This document shows positions 17,326-24,842 of a stretch of 29,388 bases of DNA, one piece after another. This stretch comes from JAVJUS01 sp040220455. GTDB taxonomy: Bacteria; Pseudomonadota; Alphaproteobacteria; DSM-16000; Inquilinaceae. The stretch is from NCBI GenBank assembly GCA_040220455.1, contig JAVJUS010000089.1:1-29388 (forward strand), given 5' to 3'. A program made the translations under genes and the position numbers. The number at the start of each line of letters is the position of its first letter. Position 1 is the first letter of the stretch. A model generated the notes under the pieces. That model did no database searches and was not told the origin of the DNA. It saw only the letters and a list, made by a program, of their open reading frames with translations.

Positions 17326-18080
17326 CCGGGACCGCCCGCTTCTCGCTCGACGGCAAGCGGGCGCTGGTCACCGGTGCCGGGCGGGGGATCGGTCGCGGCG
17401 TCGCCGACGCTCTGGCCGACGCGGGCGCGGCGGTGACCCTGTGCGCGCGCTCCGCCGACATGCTCGGGGCGGCGGCCACGGCGATCCGGCAGCGCGGTGG
17501 CGCAGCCGAGATCCTGGTTCGCGACGTCACCGACGTCGCGGCCTTCACCGCAGCAATCGACGAGCGGCCGGCCTTCGACGTCTTCGTCAACAACGCCGGC
17601 ACCAACCGGCCAAAGCCGCTCGCCGAGGTCACGGAGGCCGACTACGACGCTGTGTTGGGCCTCAACCTGCGCGCCGCCGTTTTCGCCGCCCGCGCCGTCA
17701 CGGGGCGGATGATCGCCGACGGGCGGGGCGGGTCGGTGATCAACATGTCCTCCCAGATGGGCCATGTCGGCGCGGCGGGCCGGACGCTCTACTGCGCGTC
17801 GAAATGGGGGATCGAGGGGTTCACCAAGGCGCTGGCGCTCGAACTGGCGCCGCACGGCATCCGGGTGAACACGATCTGCCCGACCTTCGTCGAGACGCCG
17901 ATGACCCGGCCGATGCTCGAGGACCCCGCCTTCCGCGCCGAGGTTCTGGGCAAGATCGCGCTCGGCCGGCTCGGCCGCGTCGAGGACGTGGCGGCGGCGG
18001 CCGTCTACCTGGCCTCCGACGCCGCCGCGCTGATGACCGGAAGCGCTCTGCTACTCGACGGCGGATGGACCGCTGGTTGA
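17322..18080 (+). CDS. Short-chain dehydrogenase/reductase (SDR 4)
   Basis: This is a 252-residue classical SDR from a GTG start that overlaps the HisD-like stop (GTGA). It has TGAGRGIG at 17-24, NNAG at 90-93, Ser143/144, Tyr157 and Lys161 (YCASK), and ends GSALLLDGGWTAG. It resembles gluconate 5-dehydrogenase and 3-oxoacyl-reductase-like SDRs. An earlier in-frame ATG (17262) would overlap the HisD-like gene by 60 nt and adds a non-conserved leader. It is the last gene of the operon, and its stop is 43 nt from the IS6-type terminus at 18124. Confidence 0.85.
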   Translation: MTGTARFSLDGKRALVTGAGRGIGRGVADALADAGAAVTLCARSADMLGAAATAIRQRGGAAEILVRDVTDVAAFTAAIDERPAFDVFVNNAGTNRPKPLAEVTEADYDAVLGLNLRAAVFAARAVTGRMIADGRGGSVINMSSQMGHVGAAGRTLYCASKWGIEGFTKALALELAPHGIRVNTICPTFVETPMTRPMLEDPAFRAEVLGKIALGRLGRVEDVAAAAVYLASDAAALMTGSALLLDGGWTAG

Positions 18081-18123
18081 ACATCTGGTCGTTATCGCGG
18101 GAAGCGGGCTGGATTGTACGAGT

Positions 18124-18345
18124 GGCATTGTCACGGGAACGGGGCCCAAGCTCATTGGGATCGGGCTTGTCGCGAGTCGCGCGCCGCGCGCCGCAACGGC
18201 CGCGGTGTCCCACGCATCGAAGGCTGCGGCTCGGAAGTGGTGGAGCTTGGCTCGGGAGATCAGATGGCGCTGGGGGTCGAAAGCGCTGTCGATCGCGGCT
18301 TGGAGAGGGGAAACAGACGGTTCGATCTTGCTAATTCGAACGGCC
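18124..18345 (-). mobile_element. 3' remnant of an IS6-type element, inverted relative to the one at 696
   Basis: The terminus GGCATTGTCACGGGAA is at 18124-18139, identical to the ends of the intact element at 20132-20935. Reading the minus strand through 18330-18200 gives AFDPQRHLISRAKLHHFRAA and then AFDAWD. This matches the intact transposase C-terminus (TFHLQRHLISRPTLRRFRAA, then AFEAWE) with substitutions. Homology fades near 18345, and the rest of the element is missing. Like the relic at 696-826, its transposase 3' end points at the catabolic cassette. Confidence 0.8.
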
Positions 18346-18477
18346 GAAGCCTGTCTACTTGCTGCGGTCCTGATCAGTCCCGCATTTCAATTCATGATGC
18401 GCCGACAAGATATCAAGCAATGGCGAGGGCTCGCCGCCGATCATAGCTGGAATCCTGTTCGGTATAGGTGGCTTCGC

Positions 18478-18490
18478 GCCCCCGCAACCA
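18478..18490 (+). repeat. Copy of the tRNA-fMet 3' end (putative island attachment site)
   Basis: GCCCCCGCAACCA is identical to the last 13 nt of the tRNA at 65-141, CCA included, and is in the same orientation. No acceptor 5' strand, D arm or anticodon arm precedes it, so it is not a tRNA gene. It is followed at once by a hairpin terminator, and then by the GTGTCAAC direct repeats at 18556-18575. A 45-nt block just before it (18436-18480) is related to the tandem repeat that precedes the copy at 26719. This is the arrangement left when an element integrates into a tRNA 3' end. Confidence 0.65.
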
Positions 18491-18495
18491 AATTC

Positions 18496-18522
18496 GCCCG
18501 CTATTCCAACCGGATAGCGGGC
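18496..18522 (+). terminator. Hairpin terminator next to the att-like site
   Basis: GCCCGCTAT ... ATAGCGGGC forms a 9-bp perfect stem, followed by TTTCGTGTGTTT. It lies 5 nt after the tRNA 3'-end copy, as expected if the copy came from the end of a tRNA gene with its terminator. Confidence 0.7.
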
Positions 18523-18546
18523 TTTCGTGTGTTTGGGCCAGCGACC

Positions 18547-18611
18547 CCGCGATGCGTGTCAACACCGTGTCAACCAGCGCGACGTACGTAAGCGTTCAGC
18601 CGAGGCCGTTC
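18547..18611 (+). repeat. 65-bp direct repeat shared with 26792-26856
   Basis: The two copies differ at one position (GATGCG versus GACGCG). The first 41 bp contain GTGTCAACACCGTGTCAACC (18556-18575), a pair of direct GTGTCAAC repeats 11 bp apart. The last 24 bp, starting GTAAGCGTTCAG, are the right terminal repeat of the IS66 element found complete at 26833-29240. Here that repeat stops exactly where the terminus of a different IS66 element begins (GTAACCGG at 18612). Confidence 0.8.
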
Positions 18612-18700
18612 GTAACCGGCCGGTCAGGACCGCCTTCCCGGAGCGCGCGTTTTGCGTAGGCTGACGTCGGTACGGACGTCGGCTATCGGGTAGGGAGGCG

Positions 18701-19063
18701 ATGCGGCAGGAGATCCTGAGGGGCGCGGAGCGCCGGCGGCGCTGGAGCGACGAGCAGAAGCTGGCAATCCTCTCGGAGGTCGGGGACGAGGGCTGGTCGG
18801 TGGCCGAAGTGGCGCGCCGCCACGACCTCAGCCGGCAACAGGTTTACCAGTGGCGTCGGGAGCTTGTCCGCAAGGGTCTGATCTCGGTCGAACCCACCGT
18901 TTTCCTGCCGGTGACCGCCGAGGCGGCCGCGAGCGAGGAGACGCCGGAGACCAGGGGCCGCAGGGTCGAAGTCGGCCTGGCCAAGGGTCGGACACTGACC
19001 GTCACGACGGACCTGCCGGCGATCGTGCTGCAGCGGCTGATCCGCACGGTCGAGGCCGCATGA
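18701..19063 (+). CDS. tnpA: IS66 TnpA (OrfA) accessory transposition protein
   Basis: This 120-residue protein is of the IS3/IS66 helix-turn-helix family. RRRRWSDEQKLAILSEVGDEGWSVAEVARRHDLSRQQVYQWRREL spans about residues 11-55 and is the DNA-binding domain. The tail is basic and ends in a short Leu-rich stretch. GGGAGG lies 5 nt before the ATG. The stop overlaps the tnpB start (ATGA), as is usual in IS66. The gene is intact, but its element has lost the catalytic part of tnpC. Confidence 0.9.
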   Translation: MRQEILRGAERRRRWSDEQKLAILSEVGDEGWSVAEVARRHDLSRQQVYQWRRELVRKGLISVEPTVFLPVTAEAAASEETPETRGRRVEVGLAKGRTLTVTTDLPAIVLQRLIRTVEAA

Positions 19064-19407
19064 TCGGCCCCGGGAAAGGCGTGCGCGTCTATCTGGCCGC
19101 GGGCGTCACCGACATGAGGAAGGGGATCACCGGGCTGGCGGCGCTGGCGCAGCGGGAACTGCGGCAGAACCCGGCCTCGGGCGCGGTCTTCGCGTTCCGG
19201 GGAAGACGCGGCGACAGAGTGAAGCTGCTGTACTGGGATGGCCAGGGCTTCTGCCTGTACGACAAGGTCCTGGAGCGCGGCCGGTTCCCATGGCCGTCTC
19301 CGGCGGATGGTGCGGTCCGACTGACCTCGGCGCAGCTGGCGATGCTGTGGGAGGGGATCGACTGGCGGCGGCCGGCGTGGACCGCGCCGCCGGCGCGCGT
19401 GGTCTGA
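19060..19407 (+). CDS. tnpB: IS66 TnpB (Orf2) accessory protein
   Basis: This 115-residue protein has the conserved IS66 Orf2 features VYLAAGVTDMRKGITGLAAL, FAFRGRRGDRVKLLYWDGQGF, and RGRFPWPSPADGAVRLTSAQLAMLWEGIDWRR. The length is normal. It is required for IS66 transposition, but its biochemical role is unclear in the family. It is translationally coupled to tnpA and is followed by a 63-nt gap before tnpC. Confidence 0.92.
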   Translation: MIGPGKGVRVYLAAGVTDMRKGITGLAALAQRELRQNPASGAVFAFRGRRGDRVKLLYWDGQGFCLYDKVLERGRFPWPSPADGAVRLTSAQLAMLWEGIDWRRPAWTAPPARVV

Positions 19408-19470
19408 TTTCTTCACTGGAATCAGGGCGATAGCGCTGGTGCGGGAGTCCCGGCCGGGGTAGACTCCGGC

Positions 19471-20181
19471 ATGGTTCAGGCGCTTGAGACCCTGCCCGAC
19501 GACCCGGCCGCGCTGAAGGCGATCATCCTCGCCGAACGGGCGTCGCTGCGGGCCTACGAGGCGCTGGTCGATACCCTGCGCACGCGGATCGCCCGGCTGA
19601 AGAGGCAGAAGTTCGGCGCCAGCTCGGAGAAGATCGCGCGCGAGATCGAGCAGCTGCAGCTCGCCCTGGAGGACCTGGAGGTCGCCCGCTCGGCGGCCGG
19701 CACGCCGCCGTCGGCCGAGGCCGACCCGGTGACGGCCGGAACGGTGCCGCAGCGCCGGCGCGGCAAGCCGCAGGTCGGCGACGCGACGCCGCGCGAACAG
19801 GTCGTGCTCGATCCGGGCGACAGCTGCCCGGACTGCGGCGGGCCGCTGCGCCTGATTGGCGCGGACAGCGCCGAGATCCTGGACCTGGTCGCGGCCAGGC
19901 TGAAGCTGATCGAGACGCGCCGGCCCAAGAAGGCGTGCCGGCGCTGCGAGACGATCCACCAGCGGCCCGCCCCGAGCCGCCCGGTCGAGCGCGGTATAGC
20001 TGGCCCCGGCCTGCTGGCGCACATCCTGGTCAGCAAGGACGACGATCATCTCCCGCTCTACCGTCAGGGCGAGATCCTGGCGCGGATGGGCGCCGACGTT
20101 CCGCGCTCGACGCTGATCGACTGGTGCGGCCGGCATTGTCACGGGAATCGTGGCCCGCGAGATCGGCCCTCGGTAGGGTGA
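19471..20181 (+). pseudogene. tnpC: IS66 transposase TnpC, truncated by an IS6-type insertion
   Basis: About 220 residues of genuine TnpC are present. They comprise an N-terminal coiled-coil/leucine-rich region (LRTRIARLKRQKFGASSEKI), the zinc-finger-like CPDCGG ... CRRCE, and LLAHILVSKDDDHLPLYRQGEIL. At 20132 the frame enters the IS6-type left terminus (reading HCHGN) and stops at 20181. The whole DDE catalytic domain, normally the last ~300 residues, is absent, so the product is inactive. Confidence 0.9.
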
Positions 20182-20935
20182 TTGGATGAAGCCGATCTCC
20201 TACGCCCGCCACCAGTTCCCGCCGTCGGTCATCCAGCAGGCCGTCCGGCTGTATCTGCGGTTCACGCTGAGCTTCCGCGAAGTCGAGGAGCTGCTGGCCG
20301 AGGGTGGCCTGGAGGTCAGCTACGAGACCGTTCGGCGCTCGGTGCTGAAGTTCGGACCGGCGATCGCGCGACGGCTGCGCCGGCGGCGACCTCGCCCCAG
20401 CCCGCGCTGGCACCTCGACGAGATGGTCGTCCGGATCGGAGGAGGGCGGTTCTATCTGTGGCGCGCGGTCGACGACGAAGGTGAGGTCCTCGATGTCCTG
20501 GTCCAGCGCCGACGGAACAGAACCGCGGCGCTGAAGCTCATGCGCCGGCTGCTGAAGAGACAAGGCTTCGCCCCGACATGCGTGACCACCGACCGGCTCC
20601 GGTCCTATGGCGCCGCCTTCGCGGAACTCGGTCTGTCGGCGCGGCACGTCCAGGGCCTGAGGCTGAACAACCGAGCCGAAGTCTCGCACCAACCGGTCCG
20701 GCGTCGGGAGCGCAAGGTGCAACGCTTCAAGTCGCCGGGATCGGCACAGCACTTCCTCCCCCTCCACGCCGCCGTCTACAACACTTTCCATCTCCAGCGC
20801 CACCTGATCTCCCGACCGACGCTCCGCCGCTTCCGAGCCGCGGCCTTCGAGGCTTGGGAGACTGCGGCCGATGCCGCGTGAGACAGCTGGGAGCCCGAGA
20901 CCACCGCCGTCTGGTCCAGTTCCCGTGACAATGCC
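20132..20935 (+). mobile_element. Complete IS6-type insertion sequence
   Basis: The 804-bp element is bounded by 16-bp perfect inverted repeats: GGCATTGTCACGGGAA at 20132 and its complement ending at 20935. It contains one transposase gene. The 8-bp flanks (GTGCGGCC on the left, AGCCGGCA on the right) do not match. The left flank is IS66 tnpC and the right flank is the 3' side of an mscS-type gene. The element therefore probably sits at the junction of a deletion or replicon fusion rather than at a simple insertion. Confidence 0.9.
20186..20881 (+). CDS. IS6-family DDE transposase
   Basis: This 231-residue protein has the IS6/IS240 architecture. An N-terminal HTH (LRFTLSFREVEELLAEGGLEVSYETVRR) precedes an RNase H-like DDE domain: Asp in WHLDEMVVRIGG, Asp in VTTDRLRSY, and Glu in VRRRERKVQRFKS. 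The length is typical and no frameshift is seen, so this is the one mobile element in the window that looks able to transpose. It could act in trans on the related termini at 826 and 18124. Confidence 0.92.
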   Translation: MKPISYARHQFPPSVIQQAVRLYLRFTLSFREVEELLAEGGLEVSYETVRRSVLKFGPAIARRLRRRRPRPSPRWHLDEMVVRIGGGRFYLWRAVDDEGEVLDVLVQRRRNRTAALKLMRRLLKRQGFAPTCVTTDRLRSYGAAFAELGLSARHVQGLRLNNRAEVSHQPVRRRERKVQRFKSPGSAQHFLPLHAAVYNTFHLQRHLISRPTLRRFRAAAFEAWETAADAA

Positions 20936-20969
20936 AGCCGGCAGCCAGAGCGATCTCGACCGGCCGGTC

Positions 20970-22885
20970 TCAGCCGGCTTCCGTCTGCGGCACCTCGGCC
21001 GCCAATGAAGCGCGCGCGGCGGCCGGTGCCATGTGCAGGGTTCGGGTCGGGAAAGCGAACTGCACGCCGATTTCCGCCGCCGCCAAGGCCGGCGACGACG
21101 CCCTCGTAGGGCAGACCCATCGTGTCCGCGGCGATCAGGATACCGACCAGGACGACGGCGAACTTCAAGAGGCCGGTGACAAGCGCTGCGACAATGTCGT
21201 CCGAAACCCCGCGGCGCTGCAGCAGCCACTGCATGCCGCGCACGATCGGCCCGACGAGTTGGAACACGAGCCCCGTGGTTCCGCTGATCAGGGCGAGGAT
21301 AGCCATCGCCTCGATCACCTGCGCCAAGTCGGTCCGCAAACCGGCATAGGTGACGAGCAGCTTCAGAACGCCGCCCAGCGCGAGAATCCGGAATGGCCAG
21401 TCGAACATCGGCGCCCAGCCCAGCCCGGGCAGACGGCCGATCAGAACGAGTATCCACCGCACCCCGACCACTGCCAGGAACGTGCCGAGAGCAGTCGCGG
21501 CGACCGCGGCCCATTGCCAGAGCTCGAGGCCCAGCCGCCGTTCGACAAGGATGGGCCGGTTCTGCTCGAACCAGAGCCGCGTGCGGAAGAACCGGCTGAG
21601 CGGTTCGGGCGGGGACAAGCCTTCGGCAATGGCCATGTCCTGCGTTGCGGCATGGAGCGCGGGCAGGGACTGCAGGGTGCCGCGGCTGAACTTCCAGGCG
21701 CGTCCAGGCAGTTCTTGCGATCCCTCCGGCGGCGGCACGGTGACGGGAGCGATCTCGATGGTGCCGGCGGGATGTCGGTAATGGACATAGGGCGCCGCGT
21801 GATCCGGATCGTCCGGTATCTCCTGCCAGATCACGTACCCCGCCCGGTCGATCACCTGACGCAGGTAGTCGGCCAGCACCGCGCCCTCGACGTCGCGCAG
21901 ATGCGGGGGGAGGTACGACAGGTCGAGCGCGGCGAGGGCTGCCTCGCGGCCACCTTTATCCCAGCGCCCGACATTCTCGAGAAAGCTGCGCATCGTTTGG
22001 CGCGGTCCGGTCCGTCGCGCGGCGCGAAAAGCGTCATAGCTCTCGTGGCCGGTTGCCGCGAGCCCGTCGTCGAGGGTCTCGGCCAGTTCGTTCACCGGCG
22101 GCACGACCAATTGCCAGACCCCGTCAGCGCCTCGCTCCATCCGCAGGTCGAAGCGCCATGTGCTGTCGACCGGGCCCACGGGTAGGATGGCGGTGTCCGG
22201 TTGCGTGGAGAATTCTATCCACTTCGCCTGGAACGTAGCCATGTCCATGAGCCAGAACAGCATCATCCGCCGATAGCGCTGGTCGAGCGCGGTGGTCTCG
22301 GGTCCTTCGAACGCCAGCAGTGGATCCCAGACCAGTGCAGCGGAGGCATCGCCCACCCAGGTCCGGTTCAGCCCCGCCATCACGGTTCGCAAGGCGCCGC
22401 TCGCGGTGCGCACGTCCCCCAGCGTCGGCGCCGGCCGGCTCTCCGCATCCGTCCGCCCCCCGTTCCAGTAGCCGCCGCGATCGTCGACGCCCGAGAAAGT
22501 CTGGCCGTCCGCGGCCATGAGAAAGCGGAATCGCCCCTCGGCCCGCGCCTCGACCCATCGCCCTTCGAGGATCCGGCCGTCCGCCACCGCTTCGATACGG
22601 CCGTCGCCCGGGCGGTAGGTGCCGGTCACCGAGGCGCCGTCCTGGTCGAGGTCCATGACGATCATGCCCTCGGGGCAGATAGCTGTTCCATCGCCCCGCC
22701 CAGTCCGCGTCTTGCGCCACGCTCGGCGCTGCCGTCCAGAGCACGCCGACAACCAGCACGACCAGCCCCGCGAACGGCCTGGCGAACCCCGTCGCTCGAC
22801 TTGGGCCCCCGGGACCCGGTCCGATCGGCCCCCATCCGGCAGCACGGACAGGCGGGGCGGCCGGGAGAGTATCTGCCTTCGCCAT
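20970..22885 (-). pseudogene. Broken mechanosensitive channel gene (MscS superfamily)
   Basis: Reading leftward from the ATG at 22885, the first frame gives a signal-peptide-like start (FARPFAGLVVLVVGVL, then SVAQDADWAGRW). It then loses frame near 22676-22690: WNSY continues as PRGHD, while the next frame continues CPEGMIVMDLDQDG. A long periplasmic domain and about four membrane segments follow, up to GLPYEGVVAGLG, the pore-helix motif. There (about 21075-21090) the sequence jumps, in another frame, to the family C-terminus GVQFAFPTRTLHM, ending at the stop 20970-20972. The cytoplasmic beta domain, roughly 190 residues in relatives, is missing. Its ATG lies 2 nt beyond the stop of the serine hydrolase gene, so the two were an operon. 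Confidence 0.8.
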
Positions 22886-22887
22886 TT

Positions 22888-24222
22888 TCACCGTCCTGTC
22901 AGATACGCGGCCACCGCCTCGTAGGCCGGCAGAGAGGTCGGGTCGATGACCCCGTTCTGTGCCTGCGGATGGGATGCCAAGCGAACGATAACCATCTCGG
23001 CCGTCGGGTCGACATAGATCGTCTGGCCGTGGACCCCGCGCGCCGCGAAGGCACCATGGTCGTTGTGCAGCACCCACCACTGGCTGGTGTAGCTGGCGCC
23101 CGGCATCGTCGGGAAGGCGTCGCCGAACTTGTCCGGGTCACCGCCGGCACGGATGTTTCGCACCACTTCGGCCCGAAACAGACGCTCGCCGTTGATCTCG
23201 CCTTCGTTCAGCATCAGGAGGCCGATCCGGCCCAGGTCGCGCAGGCCGGCCGACAAGCCGCCACCGGCGAAGGGCACGCCCTTGCCGTCGACCGTCTGGT
23301 AGGCATCCTGTTCGGCACCCATGCGGCGCCACAGGCGTTCCGACGCCAGGTCGGTCACCGACATGCCGGAGACCCGCGAGATGATCCACCCGAGCATGTC
23401 GGAATTGATCGTCTTGTAGTGGAAGGCCGCGCCGTGCTCACCCTCCGGCGCGACCTGCTGCAGATACGCCCAATAGCCGTCCGGGCCCTCATGGCCCTCG
23501 GGCTTCGGCAACGGGCTGGCGGCTTCGGAATAGAGCCAGATGTCGGCTTCGGGGTCGGAATAGTCCTCCGAGTAGCGGACGCCGGTGGTCATGTCCATGA
23601 CCTGCCGGACCGTCGCTGTGGCAAAGGCGCTGTCGCCGATCTCCGGGATGATGTCGGCGACCGCCAGCGTATCGTCCAGTTCGCCCTCGACGACCATGAT
23701 CTCGGCCAGCAGGCCGGTGATCGACTTGGTCATCGACATCGCCGCGTGCACGCCGTCTTCCTCCAGGCAGCCGAAGTAGCGCTCGTAGACCACGCGGTCC
23801 CGGTGCAGGATCAGGATGCCGTCGGTGTAGTTGGCGAGGAGCGACTCTTCCCAGGTCATCTGCTCGCCGCCGGCCATGGGCGTGAAGGTCAGCGCGTCGA
23901 TCGCCTCGCGCGCGTCCGCGAACGCACGGGGCGGCAGGTAGGCGAGCGGCTCCGGGGCGCCGAGGCCCCGGCTGATCCGTTCGGTCGGCAGGAACTCGCG
24001 CAGGTGACAGACCGACCAGCGCAGCTTCGGAAAGCCGAAGTAGTTCGAGTCCGGCTGCGTGATCAGCCGCTCCGCCGGCGGCGGAAAGCCCTCCATCCAG
24101 CCCATGCGCCGCGGGTCCGACCCGATCGCGTCCAGCGGCTCGGCGGCGTTCGCGGGCGGCACGGTCGCGGCAAGAGCGGCGGCCACGCCGAGGCAGGCGA
24201 GGAGATGTGGGACCGGTCTCAT
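22888..24222 (-). CDS. Exported serine hydrolase of the beta-lactamase/penicillin-binding fold
   Basis: This 444-residue protein has a signal peptide of about 26 residues (ending PPANA). It has the Ser-x-x-Lys motif SMTK at 163-166 and the second-motif Tyr in HYKTINSD (Tyr269). A His-Gly motif in GVHGQTIYVDP near 395 replaces the KTG of classical beta-lactamases. This pattern fits the class-C-like esterase and 6-aminohexanoate-dimer hydrolase (NylB/EstB) group more than a resistance enzyme. It is a periplasmic hydrolase of unknown ester or amide substrate. The frame is complete, while both operon neighbours are damaged. Confidence 0.85.
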   Translation of the reverse strand: MRPVPHLLACLGVAAALAATVPPANAAEPLDAIGSDPRRMGWMEGFPPPAERLITQPDSNYFGFPKLRWSVCHLREFLPTERISRGLGAPEPLAYLPPRAFADAREAIDALTFTPMAGGEQMTWEESLLANYTDGILILHRDRVVYERYFGCLEEDGVHAAMSMTKSITGLLAEIMVVEGELDDTLAVADIIPEIGDSAFATATVRQVMDMTTGVRYSEDYSDPEADIWLYSEAASPLPKPEGHEGPDGYWAYLQQVAPEGEHGAAFHYKTINSDMLGWIISRVSGMSVTDLASERLWRRMGAEQDAYQTVDGKGVPFAGGGLSAGLRDLGRIGLLMLNEGEINGERLFRAEVVRNIRAGGDPDKFGDAFPTMPGASYTSQWWVLHNDHGAFAARGVHGQTIYVDPTAEMVIVRLASHPQAQNGVIDPTSLPAYEAVAAYLTGR

Positions 24223-24252
24223 TGCGGATGCTCCTTCGCGGCCGCGCCTGGC

Positions 24253-24723
24253 TTACCGCGCCGGTGCGACGCAGGCGCGGATTGTCATGTAGTTGACCAT
24301 CGCCGATACCAAACCAGCGACGATGCCCAGGATGACGACGCCCAACGGTACCGGCACCAGGATCGACCCGAGGAAGCGCCGCCACAACACGGCGATGGTG
24401 ATGACGATGCCGAGCGCGACGAAGCCGTGCTTGATCGCCATCCACAGGAAAGTCGGAAAGAACGCCGGCTTGGCCGACTTGAGGGTGCTAAAAGCCACAG
24501 CCGCAAGGATTACGGCGAGGCTGACGGCCAGCGGGACCGCCGCCCCGAATACCGTGTGCTCTTCATTCATGATGCCGTCGACTGTCAGCGGCAGCGGCCC
24601 ATCGCCCGCCAGCAGGAATCACTGGATGGCGCCGTTGATCACGGCGTTGATGCCACCGCTCAGCACGGCCCCTTTCACGATTTCCTGGTCGCTCGGCGGC
24701 AGCGAGGCGTCGGTCTTTCCCAT
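24253..24723 (-). pseudogene. Small membrane protein gene interrupted by an in-frame TGA
   Basis: A frame from the ATG at 24723 reads SDQEIVKGAVLSGGINAVIN and then GAIQ before a TGA at 24619-24621. The same frame continues without another stop as FLLAGDGPLPLTVDGI, then the Met at 24570, and on through three hydrophobic segments to the stop at 24253-24255. Joined, it would be a 156-residue inner-membrane protein, and TGG (Trp) at the stop would restore it. I know of proteins with a similar NGxINAxIN start but no assigned function. The 105-residue part alone begins in the middle of the pattern. A recent nonsense mutation is the simplest reading. Confidence 0.65.
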
Positions 24724-24842
24724 GGGTGGTCCTCGATCAGGCTGGCCCGCGCCGGGGCGGCATGGCGATCATCCCTCGGGCGACCTGCGCACGCGACCGA
24801 GAGAGGGTGCTTCATGGGTTGCGATGCGTGCACTTCGACCCG

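Larger units (their letters stand above)
18612..20131 (+). mobile_element. IS66-family element, right part missing
   Basis: It begins GTAACCGGCCGGTCAGGACC, the same terminus as the deleted element at 242-695. It carries tnpA, tnpB and the first ~220 codons of tnpC. It is cut at 20131 by the IS6-type element at 20132-20935, and neither the remaining tnpC nor the right terminus is seen on the far side. The start is placed at 18612 rather than at the upstream GTAAGCG (18588), because GTAACCGG is also the exact terminus at 695. Confidence 0.85.

Noticed and set aside
18478..18522. Possible second tRNA-Met gene
   Set aside because: Only the 3' acceptor strand is present. There is no anticodon arm or 5' acceptor partner upstream. 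The same holds at 26719.
18588..18611. GTAAGCG at 18588 as the left end of the IS66 element at 18612
   Set aside because: The same 24 bp end the other IS66 at 26833, and GTAACCGG at 18612 is confirmed as the terminus by the relic ending at 695.
22888..24222. An antibiotic-resistance beta-lactamase
   Set aside because: The third motif is HGQ rather than KTG, and the protein looks like the esterase/amidase branch of the fold, so a resistance role is unsupported.
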